Assembly (NCBI RefSeq): GCF_964204865.1
Contig: NC_135261.1
Span: 8,308,001 to 8,372,000 of the forward strand
From: Styela clava
Lineage: Eukaryota; Chordata; Ascidiacea; Stolidobranchia; Styelidae
DNA length: 64,000 nt
Direction of reading: 5' to 3'
Positions 25,101 through 35,273 of the stretch are shown one piece after another. The notes beneath the pieces were generated by a model that saw only the letters and a program-made list of their open reading frames with translations, ran no database searches and was not told the origin of the DNA. Within the stretch, counting starts at the first letter, position 1; each line of letters starts with the position of its first letter. Made by a program: the position numbers and the translations under genes.

Positions 25101-26341
25101 TCGTTGAACATTTGACTGGAATTTTGTTGACAATATGGTCATATTATTCATGTATTTGAAATTTGCTTTCTTTTGTTATCTTATCTTAGGTTCAGGTGCT
25201 TGTGGCATAGTGTGATCCCAAATTGGTTATCAGACTTTGTAGCTCCGGTTTGTTTAGTGGAGGTTTGGAGAGCAGTTCACTGTTTTGTGTTAAACATTTA
25301 TAACTTAATTGTGAATAATTACCAGCTATGCATATTGCTATTCTCTCTATAGTTTTGGGGAGCTAATATTTCGTCAGCGAGCAACATAATTTTTTCAAAT
25401 GGGGATCTTGATCCTTGGGGACCAGGAGGAGTTCATACAAGTCCTGCACCTAGCCTTGTTGCTCTCGAAGTTATAGGGGGTGCACATCATCTTGATCTGA
25501 GGTAAGATTATTTGTGGTATATCCTTCGGATGAATTTTGTTTCTTCCATCCTGCATTCTTTGCACTTTTGGGTCTTTATGTTGTCTGGATTACAGGATTT
25601 ATTACTTATCGATCTTTAAAATCGGTAAGTATGTTGATAGGTATTTGTCTGTTTGTCTGTCTGTTAGATGCACGCGATATCTCGCGAAGGCGTGGTTGAA
25701 TCTGTCCAAATTTAGCATGTGCATTTATCATATCTCGGACCAGAAGCCTATTGATTTTGGATGAATTAGGTTGTATAATTAGCAAGTTATTAATTAATTA
25801 GTGATGGGACACGCGGTGTCACTATAGAGTCATGAAACGAAACCACAGTTTCGATCGATAAGTCTTCGGTCTCCGACCGATATTCTCGTTTATAAGTTGC
25901 AACCAAAGTTTACATCACGAAAGCTGACAAAGTGGGATAAAATTGAAATTTTAGTAATTATAGAAGTATATTGTGTGTGATACAGAATTTTATCACTGTG
26001 TCTGAGCATATTTAATATTAATAATTGAGAAAGTATTTGGTATATTTTAATACGGTGACCGTCCATTTGAACCTATACATTCGCACAGGTTCAATCTATA
26101 TGAGGGTGCTAACATCCATGGGTTAGGGTTAGTATGGGTTCAAATATCCGCAAAAAAAAATTCCATTGGTGCAATAGTGTGCAGGTGCAATTGTCATGGG
26201 TTCAAATGTAATGGAACCATTTTAATACTGTATAATTATTTTAGGAGTTCCAATCCCAAAGATCCACAATCTGTCATTGATGTACGTAACCAGGAAGCTA
26301 ACATTATTATGCAATGGATAACTGATTTTTACGAAAGATAA
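22144..26341 (+). CDS. DPP7: Dipeptidyl peptidase 2 (DPP7)-like S28 serine peptidase, nine exons
   Basis: The family removes N-terminal dipeptides with Pro or Ala in second place, inside lysosomes or secretory vesicles. My exon model is 22,144-22,333; 22,989-23,125; 23,328-23,491; 23,607-23,807; 24,088-24,268; 24,414-24,590; 24,686-24,829; 25,353-25,501; 26,245-26,341. All introns are GT-AG and the frame stays open for 479 residues, close to human DPP7 (about 490). Residues 1-17 are a signal peptide. [16 protein letters not shown] and the RYYGKSLP segment are S28 hallmarks. The nucleophile is Ser164 in GGSYGG, whose codon is split by intron 3. Asp418 lies in NGDLDPW and His443 in GGAHHLD, so the triad is complete. 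[13 protein letters not shown] and CADPTGCG favour DPP7 over lysosomal Pro-X carboxypeptidase (PRCP). Intron 8 carries a family A repeat. Confidence 0.93.
25640..25893 (+). repeat. Dispersed repeat family A, copy 2 (in intron 8)
   Basis: This is the plus-strand counterpart of 803-1,075, with the same ordered blocks ending GGTCTCCGACCGATATTCTC. It sits within the last intron of the peptidase gene, well away from the splice sites. Confidence 0.7.
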
Positions 26342-26587
26342 GATGATGATGAACTGCCACACAAAACAGATATTGAATTATTTACTTGAATCTTTTGTGA
26401 TTTTCCACCTTTTCATATTATATTTAAATTAATCATTTATACCAGTGTTTCATCGCACTGTCAATATCCATATCTGAATAGCCGGATCGATCTCGATTTC
26501 AAATACCTCAGATTAATCTATTTTGCAGCAATTTTATGGTGAAAATAGCAACAGAGCAGTAAAAAATGATTGTGATTATGTGAAAAC

Positions 26588-26593
26588 AATAAA
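26588..26593 (+). terminator. Candidate poly(A) signal of the DPP7-like gene
   Basis: AATAAA lies 247 nt after the stop codon, the first good hexamer downstream. Confidence 0.5.
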
Positions 26594-26859
26594 AATCCAT
26601 TTTTAAGTAATTACTAATTTCCCAGCTCGCATCAAATATGAATTTGTACCCTACAAGCATCAGTATATCCATTTCATGTTAATTATTTTCCAATGCTTTT
26701 TCTGAAGCTTTATAAAATCTTGTGCATGCTGGTGAAATAATTTTTTTTGCAGTCGAATGTACCTTATTCTGATTTTTCATAATAAATGCAATAAACTAAG
26801 TGCAATTTACATTTTATGACATGTTGAGTGTTGACTATGATTTGAGATGCCATCAAGTC

Positions 26860-27088
26860 TGAATGCGGGCTCGGCGGTGTGGAGCATATGTGAGCGGATT
26901 GCTGGACTTTGGCCACCGTAGGGTGGTCGGATTCTTCGTTCACCATCAAGTCCATGCATCTTGAACAAATAGCTGGATAACTAATCTCTTACCTGACATG
27001 GACTGTAAACCGGACATGAGGCTGCGTTTCGCCATGTGATTTAGCCGTCTCATCGGTTTTATCCCCTCCCGGGGTAAACGTGTAAATT
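26860..27088 (+). mobile_element. tRNA-derived SINE, copy 2
   Basis: Same family as 3,958-4,247. Blocks in order are GCGGATTGCTGGACT, CACCATCAAGTCCATGC, TTACCTGACATGGACTG, AACCGGACATGAGGCTG, TAGCCGTCTCATCGG and CCCTCCCGGGG. The tRNA-like head is poorly preserved. Its 3' end runs directly into a family B MITE. Confidence 0.65.
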
Positions 27089-27307
27089 TAGGTGAGTGAA
27101 CACGTACCACTTAATATATAATAATATAAGTTTATTTCGACTCCATAATCAGCATAACAATAAAACGATTGATAAAAAAAATAAATAAAAACTGATTATG
27201 AAATCAGGAGAGCAAACAAAACCTTAGATAAGATTTAAAACGTACATAATGTATACAGGATGGAAGATTTTGCCAAGAAGAAGTGGTACGTGTTCACTCA
27301 CCTAAAA
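27086..27307 (+). mobile_element. Family B MITE with 26-bp perfect inverted repeats
   Basis: Left TTTAGGTGAGTGAACACGTA (continuing to CCACTT) is the exact inverse of the right end, which starts AAGTGGTACGTG and closes CACCTAAA. TAA occurs just outside each end (27,083-27,085 and 27,308-27,310), compatible with the 3-bp duplication of PIF/Harbinger elements. About 222 bp, not coding. Diverged copies lie at 17,889-18,110 and 28,095-28,260. Confidence 0.75.
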
Positions 27308-27478
27308 TAATGGAAATATTTCACACGTACCCACACGCACAACCATACAGAAGTTATAAATTACATACGGGTAGTTGAAAAAAAATAAATAAATAAAAAT
27401 TACTTGCCACACCACATTAATAAATTTATAACCGTTACCACTGCTGAATTGATAGATTTTATAAATGGGAGTGAACAG

Positions 27479-27700
27479 TAGAGAGAGAGAGAGAGAGATT
27501 TATTTCGTCAACCAGAAAAAAAAACAGTCATAATAATAAATAAATAATGGCTATAAAAAAATACGCTTTTTTCGGTATAGACTGGAAGGAGCGATACGAC
27601 CATGCGGTCATCGAAGTCAGCCCCCTCCAAGTTTACGCTGATAAATTCACAGTAAAATATGATTATTAGAAATGGTTGAAGTTCACGACACAAAATTTAA
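27479..27700 (-). mobile_element. LINE 3'-end fragment with (TC)n tail
   Basis: On the minus strand it ends GACGAAATAAA followed by a TC repeat, like the LINE 3' end at 10,157-10,190 (GACGAAATAAACTTATTGTC). A block resembling GACTTC.GATGACC is shared upstream. It is probably a 5'-truncated copy of a related LINE, with a different tail. Confidence 0.45.
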
Positions 27701-28021
27701 AAAAACAAACAAAAAAAATGAAGTGAATAAAAGTAATTAATTTTTTTTTCCGTGAAATCAATTTTCAAATGATGAGATTTGTGAAATGAAACAGTTTGGG
27801 CAGATTTTCAACTATTACACTATTATTTAAAAGTGAGGAGTAAGCCCCACAAATAAAAAACAATTTTGGCTATTGGACTACTATACTCAAATGTAAATTT
27901 GAACACATAACAATTGTTCGAATAAGCAAGGAGCCAGCCTTACATGTACGAATAAATTTCAGTAGATAAAACAACATGGTACTCATGTAAAACAATTGTT
28001 TCAAGAGAGGAATCAACCTTA

Positions 28022-28063
28022 CAATGAGAATATCGGTCAGAGACCGAGGACTTATCGATCAAA
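28022..28063 (-). repeat. Dispersed repeat family A, end fragment
   Basis: GAGAATATCGGTCAGAGACC and GACTTATCGATCAAAA match one end of family A. The match stops where the family B-like sequence begins. A second family A-like end (AACAGACAGACAGGCAGG) appears near 28,965-28,985. Confidence 0.5.
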
Positions 28064-28094
28064 AGTTAGGGGTCCCCAAAAAAGAGATAAACTT

Positions 28095-28260
28095 TAAACT
28101 TCTTTTGGCAATACCTTCCATCTTATATTCTGTACGTTTTAAACCTTATCCAAGGTTTTGTTTACTCTCCCAATTACATAATCAGTTTTTATGTATTTGT
28201 TTTTATCAATCATTTTATCGCCCTTTATGCTGATTATGGAGTCGGGATAAACTTATCCTA
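28095..28260 (-). mobile_element. Family B MITE, truncated inverted copy
   Basis: Reverse-complement match to 27,150-27,300: CTTCCATC, AAGGTTTTGTTTACTCTCC, ATAATCAGTTTTTAT, GCTGATTATGGAGTCG. The terminal repeats are not preserved. Confidence 0.6.
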
Positions 28261-28289
28261 TACTGTGACAGTCTTATAAAATGACATCA

Positions 28290-29040
28290 GCCGAATTTTG
28301 GAACATTTGATGTGCCTTTATTTCTCCTTGATTTTGTATAAAAGGCCGAATAGCGAATGAACTCTTCTTGGTTCGATTCCGAAGCTTAGTAATATATGAA
28401 ACACTGGTCATACCATTGCAGGTATATACCGGACATCAAAACGAAGGAAGTTTTATAATAAGTACAACCCGGTAGGCGCCCAGGATCACCGCTGATAATT
28501 GAGGCCCCCACTTAAGCAACCGGTTGTCAACCATAGAGACTTGAGAATCTTCATCGGCGGCGCGATTAAGTAAGTGGGCGGGTTGACAAAAAGGCCAGTT
28601 AATTTGGTAGCTGCACGTTTTGTAGACATACTCGCGTGACTGATATATGATGGATAAAAATTAAAAAAAATAATGATTACTAAAATCCCTAAGGCTTCTC
28701 CAGTTTATGTAGTATCGAGATCAAGGACGGACGACTTGTTGGAAAGAGTATTTTTTCGTAAGGAAGGTAGCGTTCTTGGAATTTCAATTGGTTGGCAAGA
28801 AAACGGCGAAAAAAATGGAAACTTCACAACGATCGGCGCGTTATTCCTTGCTACCGTGGAATGGAAACCTCCATTTGGACTTTCTATAAAACGCACATTA
28901 CTAGGGTGACAGGATCACCCATCTGTGGAATTTCATCCAGATTGCTGCAGCCGTTTAGACACTACATCTAAACAGACAGACAGGCAGGTTGTCTGATCAT
29001 GTATTTTGTTTTTTTTCATGTTACATCTCAATTTATGAAC
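28290..29040. other. Intergenic, nothing recognised
   Basis: Left border of the tRNA array. Short overlapping frames at 28,673-28,909 have no recognisable domain and occur on both strands, so I do not call a gene. Confidence 0.45.
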
Positions 29041-29075
29041 TTCAATTCAGGCGCAACGCCTTCACAGACGTGTGT

Positions 29076-29148
29076 CTTTCGATAGCTCAGTTGGTAGAGC
29101 GGTGGACTGTGGTGATAGAAAGCTGATATCATAAGGTCGCTGATCGAT
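29076..29148 (+). pseudogene. tRNA-Tyr pseudogene
   Basis: The 5' acceptor, D arm and intron are recognisable. The anticodon position reads GTG instead of GTA, and the T arm breaks off after GCTGATCGATTT. Confidence 0.8.
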
Positions 29149-29235
29149 TTCTTTTTAATAACGAAATCTTAATAAATTTATTATGTCTGCAAAGACTTTT
29201 ATTATATTGAATATGTCGTTGTGAACATCGCCTTT

Positions 29236-29290
29236 GGTTCAAATCAGGGACGAGTTGTCAATATTGTATAACTGCCTTCATAGAAGTGTG
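29236..29290 (+). pseudogene. Relic tRNA-Pro 3' half and flank (representative)
   Basis: GGTTCAAATCAGGGACGAG resembles the T arm and 3' acceptor of tRNA-Pro, and the following ATTGTATAACTGCC resembles the usual Pro flank. More decayed versions (GTTCAAATCCGGG.A.GATTCCTCAC) follow the variant Tyr copies near 35,098, 35,772, 36,748, 38,028, 39,592, 40,975, 42,586, 44,145, 45,707, 46,689, 57,317, 58,880, 60,948, 61,549, 62,688 and 63,232. Confidence 0.6.
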
Positions 29291-29291
29291 T

Positions 29292-29331
29292 CCTTCGATA
29301 GCTCAGTTGGTAGAGCGGTGGACTGTAGTGA
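29292..29331 (+). pseudogene. tRNA-Tyr 5' half, cut by an insertion
   Basis: The sequence is perfect from the acceptor to CTGTAGTGA, then stops in the intron where unrelated sequence begins. Array sequence resumes only at about 31,974. Confidence 0.85.
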
Positions 29332-29715
29332 GTGAAGACTGCACAGAGTGGAAGTTGTGAGCATCGAAAGCGTGTCGGGGGGCCATGGTGGGAGTTTTCA
29401 ACTTCTTGCCCCCGGCAGTGCTGTGCAACTCATCGCCTTGGGTGAACATCGAGGGAGCTTCGTAGGCCGAGTTTCTGCGCCTGCTGGCGCTCAACTTTAA
29501 TAGGAATCTAAAGATCGCTAAATACACCGATTAGCTAATCAGCAGGCAAGGTATTCGGGCATTCGAGGTTCCCTCAGAGCTCTGTACAGCTCTGGACTGA
29601 TTTGCCGTTTGACAATTGTTATTATTAGGTAAATTAGGGCAGTTGAGATTAGTTACTTGTTCGTGTTGCTCTATTCTCGTTTGTTTACATTATTCTACTA
29701 GTACCCCGATCAAGC

Positions 29716-29949
29716 ATGGCAAGTGGTTTAACTTCTGATCTCCCCTTGTATGCTACTGTTCTCGTAGGTGAGCGATCCGTGGGCATATATTCTTGCCCCT
29801 TTAAATCTTGTAATCTTGATCTTGCATCCCCGTCCCTTTTACTAAAGCACTGGAACGTTATGCACTGGCGTTCCGGAATAATAAACTTTTCTTGCACTCG
29901 TTGCAAGAATTATAATTCAACCTCCTCGCAAAATTTGACTTGTCATTGA
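29716..29949 (+). pseudogene. Zinc-finger coding fragment
   Basis: The frame gives 77 residues. One C2H2 finger is clear at about residues 27-50, starting CPFKSC and ending H-x4-H. A second one starts FSCTRC and is cut by a stop after CH. Just downstream (29,977 on) a short frame reads VCPIC, perhaps a third finger in another frame. The breaks suggest decay. The parent gene is not identified. Confidence 0.45.
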
Positions 29950-30896
29950 TAGTTGATACCGGTGCAAGGGGAAAGGATGTCTCGTCCACGAATCGTGTGT
30001 CCCATTTGCTCACTCGGTTTTTAATTCTCTCGTTCAAGGTAAGTCCATTTAAGACGTGTAAAAAAGGGAAAAACTGTTCCCCCTGATGGCGATTTCGGAG
30101 TGGAGATTTCTATTACTACGACTAAAATCTCCGTTCCCTTCATTTACAATGGCATAATAACCCCATTTCTTTGCCCACTGCCCGTGTGTCGTAAAAGAGC
30201 TCACCGGTACAGCAAATTAAGATCTCGCTGTATAGACATTTCCTGAATGTACACCGGCTTCCGCGAGCAAAACTTTCGCTGGATCCGGTGTGCGGCAGGT
30301 GTTCTAGGTGGAAATGCAGGGATCAAAAAACCTCATACCTGTAAAATTCCACTGGATAGCCTGCCGCCCGGGGTGCTCTCTCTCGCCACACAATCCATCG
30401 GCACCTGTTCCAATCATAGAGTTCTCGTCGACCGAGTCGGGCTTTTCAGCTCGATCATTGAGTTCTCTTGTTTTTCCCATATCAGAGCAATCTGCATCCA
30501 ATATTTTCTTATCTTCTGCAGCAACTTCTTTTTTAGGCTCTCTTCCTCCTATTTCTCCTGCTTCCTCATCTTTACTTAAACCAATTATTTCCATTTCTCA
30601 CATTCTAAAAAACCACCCCACCTTTATCCTCCCTGGATTCAAAAACTTATTCTACCTTCAAATTAAAACCGTAAGAAAAAATCTGTAACTTTTTATGCTT
30701 CCTCTTCATCCTCGCCCGGTTCGCCCCGACAAACCCCATTGACGCTGGCTACACCAGAACCTCATCCCCGTAAAGTAAAACCCTCATACCCTTCCTATGC
30801 ACTTAAAGACTCCTCCCCTCGGTCAAATCCGACCTACAATAAAGGAATTTCCCACTAAATGCGCCTCCAGGCCCGTGCGCCGATATGTCAATAAAG

Positions 30897-31131
30897 GGTG
30901 CTCCCGAAGTATGCGAACCAAGATGGCGGACATCGGAACGTAACATGGGTAACAGGTTAGGGTTAGGCGATAATTTTTTCCAATTTTCCTTAATTTAGTC
31001 CTATTATCAGTTCGAAGACTAGCCAAGAGCCTCCCGTAGTATTCATACCTAAAATTATGGCCTTACCCTAACCTAGTACACATATTACATTCCGATGTCC
31101 GCCATCTTGGTTCGCATACTTCGGGAGCCCC
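30897..31131. mobile_element. 235-bp MITE with long inverted repeats and CAATAAAG duplication
   Basis: Left GGTGCTCCCGAAGTATGCGA and right, reverse-complemented GGGGCTCCCGAAGTATGCGA, continue matching through AACCAAGATGGCGGACATCG into a TTAGGGTTAGG-like stretch. The octamer CAATAAAG flanks both sides (30,889-30,896 and 31,132-31,139). It is nested in the 2.6-kb insertion and not coding. Confidence 0.85.
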
Positions 31132-31156
31132 CAATAAAGACTCCGAAAGGCAGTCG

Positions 31157-31840
31157 TTGTTGTCTTGGCTGCGTACGGCATGGGACGAAGCTTTTCTCCG
31201 AGCCGAACCTGATCCACACTTATTCACTGTAGATAACCCGCCGCCCCAAAGCCCTGAGCGAGTAATTGAGATCGGGGAGTCTTCAAAAAATTCCGGTTCT
31301 TGTTGTCGGGATTTTAACGGACCATGTCACTCAAGATATGATGTTGTCGTATCTGCGGTCTCTGGTCCGACCTCACCTAGTCTCGTGGTTGAGCCCGAGC
31401 CCGTGGTCACCCATATTCCGGACCCTCCTGTGGTTGCAAAAATTATTAATGAGCCACTCTTACCCCCACGCTAACCATGACAAATCAGAGCTTAATTTCT
31501 GCGCCGGATGATCGCCAGAGTTCATCTCCTCAGGAGGGTGTGGTTTTTTGGTGTTTTAAACCAGAAGGAACTGCGTCAAAAACTGTCTCGCTTGGTGGAT
31601 GAATCCGTCTTGATGTCCTCACCAGACGAAGCGTTCGTCCATCTTGAGGGGCAATTTGAACTTTCATCTACCCTTGCCTCTGTTTTTCAAAATACCGGAC
31701 GCCGACCCCCAAATTGTTATTCACGTTCAGCCCAGAAACGGGCCAAATCAAACCAATTGAACGGCGAACGTGGTTATCGGCCGGGGTTCGGTCTTCAATT
31801 GAAGGCGGCTTTCTTGCGAAATCAGAAAAGCACGGTTTAG
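31157..31840 (+). pseudogene. Unrecognised coding-like fragments
   Basis: Frames at 31,157-31,474 (105 residues, Pro-rich, with EPEPVVTHIPDPPVV) and 31,508-31,840 (110 residues, with NQKELRQKLSRLVDES) lie one after the other in different frames and have protein-like composition. I recognise no domain. They may be pieces of the same broken gene as the zinc-finger fragment. Confidence 0.3.
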
Positions 31841-32013
31841 GTCGATCATCGAGGAAAAACTTGGTGGTCTGCAGTGCTCATTTCATCCTCGATACTAGAG
31901 GAGAAATATCGCACTGGTTGAGGCGGTGGGGCGAGTTTCGAGACACGGGGAAGACACTTTCCTGTCATCTGAAAATGACTGAAAATGTTGTTGTAAACCT
32001 CAAGCGATCGATT

Positions 32014-32085
32014 GGATCCTTGGTCTAGTGGTATGGTTCTCGCTTTGGGTGCGAGAGGTCCCACGTTCAAATCCCAAACGGGCCC
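32014..32085 (+). pseudogene. tRNA-Pro pseudogene
   Basis: The anticodon loop TTTGGGT (UGG) is kept. The acceptor has mismatches at pairs 3-70 and 6-67, and the T stem (CCACG with CCCAA) does not pair. Confidence 0.8.
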
Positions 32086-32266
32086 TTGCTTTTTTATCAC
32101 TACCCAGTCTGAACCAATGTCCCATTTAATGACTTCTCATAATTCAGACAGAATGTCTGATCATGTGTTTTTTTTTTTTGTATCAAACATCATGCGTTTT
32201 GTTTTTTCATGTTACATCTCAATTTATAAACTTCAACTCAGGCGCAATGCCTTCATAGACGCGTGT

Positions 32267-32356
32267 CCTTCGATAGCTCAGTTGGTAGAGCGGTGGACGG
32301 TAGTGATGAAAACCTAATATCCATAGGTCGCTGGATGCTGGTTCGGCTCCGAGGAG
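32267..32356 (+). pseudogene. tRNA-Tyr pseudogene
   Basis: The 5' half is good. The intron is altered, and the T arm is disrupted by a small duplication (GCTGGATGCTGGTTCGG). Confidence 0.8.
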
Positions 32357-32552
32357 CTTTTATAATAATTAAAATTTTCATTTTAAAACAATATATGATT
32401 TGAGTTTCACCCTTCCTCTGTCTTACGTAATATATCGCAATGTTTCTATTTCTCCATTTCAATACTATCTTATGTGTCAGTCCAAAATACCTCAATGTCT
32501 GCATAGAGTTTAAATATTTTAAATTGTCGTTGTAAACTTCGAGCTTTTAATT

Positions 32553-32624
32553 GGCTCGTTGGTCTAGGGGTATGATTCTCGCTTTGGGTGCAAGAGGTCT
32601 CGGGTTAAAATCCCGGACGAGCCC
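32553..32624 (+). pseudogene. tRNA-Pro(UGG), decayed
   Basis: The acceptor is perfect. The anticodon stem has a mismatch (GCAAG), and the T loop reads TTAAAAT, losing the B-box C56. Confidence 0.75.
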
Positions 32625-32777
32625 TCGCTTTTGTATCACTACCCAGTCTGAACCAATGTCTCATGTGCGAACTTCTCATAATTCAGACAGAATGTCTGAT
32701 CATGTGTTTTGGTTGTTTCATGTTAGATCTTAATTTAGGAACTTCAACTCAGGCGTAATGCCTTTATAGACGTGTGT

Positions 32778-32865
32778 TCTTCAATAGCTCAGTTTGTAGA
32801 GCGGTGGGCTGTAGTGATAGAAATCTGATATCCATACGTCGCTGGCTCGAATCCGGCTCGTAGGA
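32778..32865 (+). pseudogene. tRNA-Tyr pseudogene
   Basis: The acceptor strands TCTTCAA and TCGTAGG no longer pair fully, the D loop reads AGTTTGTA, and the anticodon stem reads GTGGG. Confidence 0.75.
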
Positions 32866-33232
32866 CCTTTTATAATAAATAACATTTTTAATTTTTAAAA
32901 CCAATATATGATTTGAGTTTCACCCTTCCTCTCTCCGGTTTTCTTTTTTTCGTATTATATATCAATGTTTCTATTCTCCATGTCAATACTATCCTAAACG
33001 CTGAGATAAATTTTATAATAGATAAAATTTGTAATTTTTAAAACAATATATGATTTGAGTTTCACCCTTCCTCTTTCCGGTTCTCTCTCTTTCGTATTAA
33101 ATTTCAATTTTTTTATTTATCCATGTCAATACTATCTTAACCTCTCAGTCCAAAATACCCCAATTTCTGTATAGAGTTTGAATATTTTAAAACCAAGGCT
33201 GAAAATGTCGTTGTAAACTCTGGCTTTCGATT

Positions 33233-33304
33233 GGCTAGTTGGTCTAGGGGTGTGATTCTCGGTTTGGGTGCGAGATGTCACGGGTTTAAATCCCGGACGA
33301 GTAC
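33233..33304 (+). pseudogene. tRNA-Pro pseudogene
   Basis: Acceptor GGCTAGT faces ACGAGTA, the anticodon stem is broken (CTCGG), and the T loop reads TTTAAAT. Confidence 0.75.
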
Positions 33305-33457
33305 TCGCTTTTGTATCACTACCAAGTCTGAACCAATGGCTCATTTAATAATTCCTCATAGTTCAGACAGAATTTCTGATCATGTTTTTTGGTTTTTTCA
33401 TGTTAGATCTCAATTTAGGAACTCCAACTCAGGAGTAATGCTTCCGTAGACGTGTGT

Positions 33458-33545
33458 CCTTCGATAGCTCAGTCGGTAGAGCGTTGGACTGTAGTGACAA
33501 AAAGCTGATATCCGTAGGTCGCTCGTTCGAATCCGGCTCGAGGGA
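33458..33545 (+). pseudogene. tRNA-Tyr(GUA), decayed
   Basis: The anticodon is retained. The T stem GCTCG is mismatched, the acceptor ends TCGAGGG, and the D loop reads AGTCGGTA. Confidence 0.7.
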
Positions 33546-33911
33546 CCTTTTATATTAAATACCATATTTAACTTTTAAAACAATATATGATTTGAGTTTC
33601 ACCCTTCCTTTCTACGGTTTTCTCTTTTCCGTATTATATATCAATGTTTCTATTTCTGCATATCAATACTTTCCTAACCTCTCAGATAAATTTCATCATA
33701 GATAAAATTAGTAATTTTTAAAACAATATATGATTTAAGTTTCACCCTTCCTCTCTCTGGTTCTCTCCTTTTTGTATTATATATCGATGTTTCTATTTTT
33801 CTATGTCAATACTATCTCAACCGTTCAGTCAAAATACCCCAATGTCTGCATAGAGTTTGATTATTTTGAAATCAAGGCTGAAAATGTTGTTGTAAACTCC
33901 GGCTTTCGATT

Positions 33912-33983
33912 GGCTAGTTGGTCTAGGGGTATGATCCTCGCTTTTAGTGCTAGAGGTCTCGCGTTCAAATTCCTAACGAGCCC
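33912..33983 (+). pseudogene. tRNA-Pro pseudogene with UUA in the anticodon place
   Basis: The loop reads TTTTAGT. The anticodon stem (CTCGC with GCTAG) and the T stem (CTCGC with TCCTA) are both broken, so this is decay rather than a suppressor tRNA. Confidence 0.8.
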
Positions 33984-34136
33984 TCGCTTTTGTATCACTA
34001 CCCAGTCTGAACCAATGTCTGATGTGAGAACTTCTCAAAATTCAGAAAGAATGTCTGATCATGTGTTTTGGTTTTTTCATGTTAGATCTCAATTTAGAAA
34101 TTTCAACTCAGGCGTAATGCCTTTATAGACGTGTGT

Positions 34137-34225
34137 CTTTCGATAGCTCCGTTTGATAGAGCGGTGGACTGTAGTGATAGAAATCTGATATCCATAGGTC
34201 GCTCGTTCGAATCCGGCTCGTAGGA
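34137..34225 (+). pseudogene. tRNA-Tyr pseudogene (89 nt)
   Basis: One extra base sits in the D arm (GCTCCGTTTGATAGAGC), the acceptor is mismatched, and the T stem reads GCTCG. Confidence 0.75.
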
Positions 34226-34702
34226 CCTTTTTTAATAAATAACATTTTTAATTTTTAAAACAATATATGATTTAAATTTCACCCTTCCTATCTCCGGTTT
34301 TCTCTTTTTCGTATTATATATCAATGTTTCTAATTCTCCATGTCAATACTAACTCAACTTCTCAGATAAATTTCATATTAGATAAAATTTATAATTTTTG
34401 AAACAATATATGATTTGAGTTTCTCCCTTTCTCTCTCCGGTTTTCTCTCTTTCGTATTATATATCAATGTTCCAGATAAATTTTATAATAGATGAAATTT
34501 GTAATTTTTAAAACAATATATGACTTGAGTTTCACCTTTCCTCTCTCCGGTTCTCTTTCTTCCGTATTATATGTCAAGGTTTCTATTTATCCATGTCAAT
34601 ACTATCTTAACCTCTGAGTCCAAAATACCCCAATGTTTGCATAGAGTTTGATTATTTTGAAATCAAGGCTCAAAATGTCGTTGTAAACTTCGGCTATTGA
34701 TG

Positions 34703-34774
34703 GGCTCGTTGGTCTAGGGGTATGATTCTCGCTTTGGGTGCGAGAGGTCCCGGGTTCAAATTCCGGACGAGCCC
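34703..34774 (+). tRNA. tRNA-Pro(UGG)
   Basis: The acceptor GGCTCGT/ACGAGCC and anticodon stem CTCGC/GCGAG are perfect, and the loop is TTTGGGT. The T stem has one G-U pair (TCCGG). TTTT follows 6 nt downstream. This is the first good Pro copy from the left. Confidence 0.88.
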
Positions 34775-34922
34775 TTGCTTTTGTATTACTACCCAGTCTG
34801 AACCAATGACTCATTTAATAACTTCTCATAATTCAGACAGAATGTCTGATCCTGTGTTTTGGTTTTTGTATTAAACATTTCAATTCATGAATTTTAAATC
34901 AGGCGTCATGCCGAAGATATGC

Positions 34923-35010
34923 ACTTCGATAGCTCAGTTGAGAGACCGGTGGACTGTAGGGGTAGAATGCTGAGATCTATAGGTCCCTGGTTCAAATCCG
35001 GCTCTAAGGA
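34923..35010 (+). pseudogene. Variant tRNA-Tyr pseudogene
   Basis: The D stem ends GACC instead of GAGC (C-C clash at 11-24). The intron is GGGTAGAATGCTGAG. The acceptor pairs ACTTCGA with TCTAAGG poorly. Confidence 0.75.
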
Positions 35011-35273
35011 ATATTTTTAATAGGAAGATCTAAGTAAATTTGTTATGTCTGCATAGACTTTCATTATATTGAATATGTCGTTGTGAACATCGCTTTTTGT
35101 TCAAATCCGGGAAGATTCCTCACTATTGTATAACTGCCCATTCAAGATCAAATTTTTACTTAATAATAACAATTTCTCATCAATCTGACAGATTGTCCGA
35201 TCATGTTTTTTTTTCATGTCATATCTCAATTTATGAACTCCAACTCAGGAGTAATGCTTCTATAGACGTGTGT

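Larger units (their letters stand above)
29332..31973. mobile_element. 2.6-kb insertion in the tRNA array, probable broken retroelement or zinc-finger gene
   Basis: This block is less AT-rich than its surroundings and shares nothing with the array. It replaces everything between the middle of a tRNA-Tyr gene and the spacer just before the Pro copy at 32,014. It holds several disconnected frames (see the separate entries) and a MITE at 30,897-31,131. Zinc-finger motifs near the 5' end would suit the N terminus of a site-specific R2/NeSL-type LINE, but no endonuclease or reverse transcriptase is visible. That identity is only a suggestion. Confidence 0.45.

Noticed and set aside
28673-28909. 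78-residue frame before the tRNA array
   Set aside because: It overlaps a similar-length frame on the other strand and has no recognisable motif.
29355-29420. HDV-like self-cleaving ribozyme at the 5' end of the inserted block
   Set aside because: GGGGGC can pair with GCCCCC, but I could not find the second helix strand or the catalytic-C context needed for the double pseudoknot.
33912-33983. Pro-derived tRNA with UUA anticodon as an ochre suppressor
   Set aside because: Both the anticodon stem and the T stem are broken, so folding and function are unlikely.
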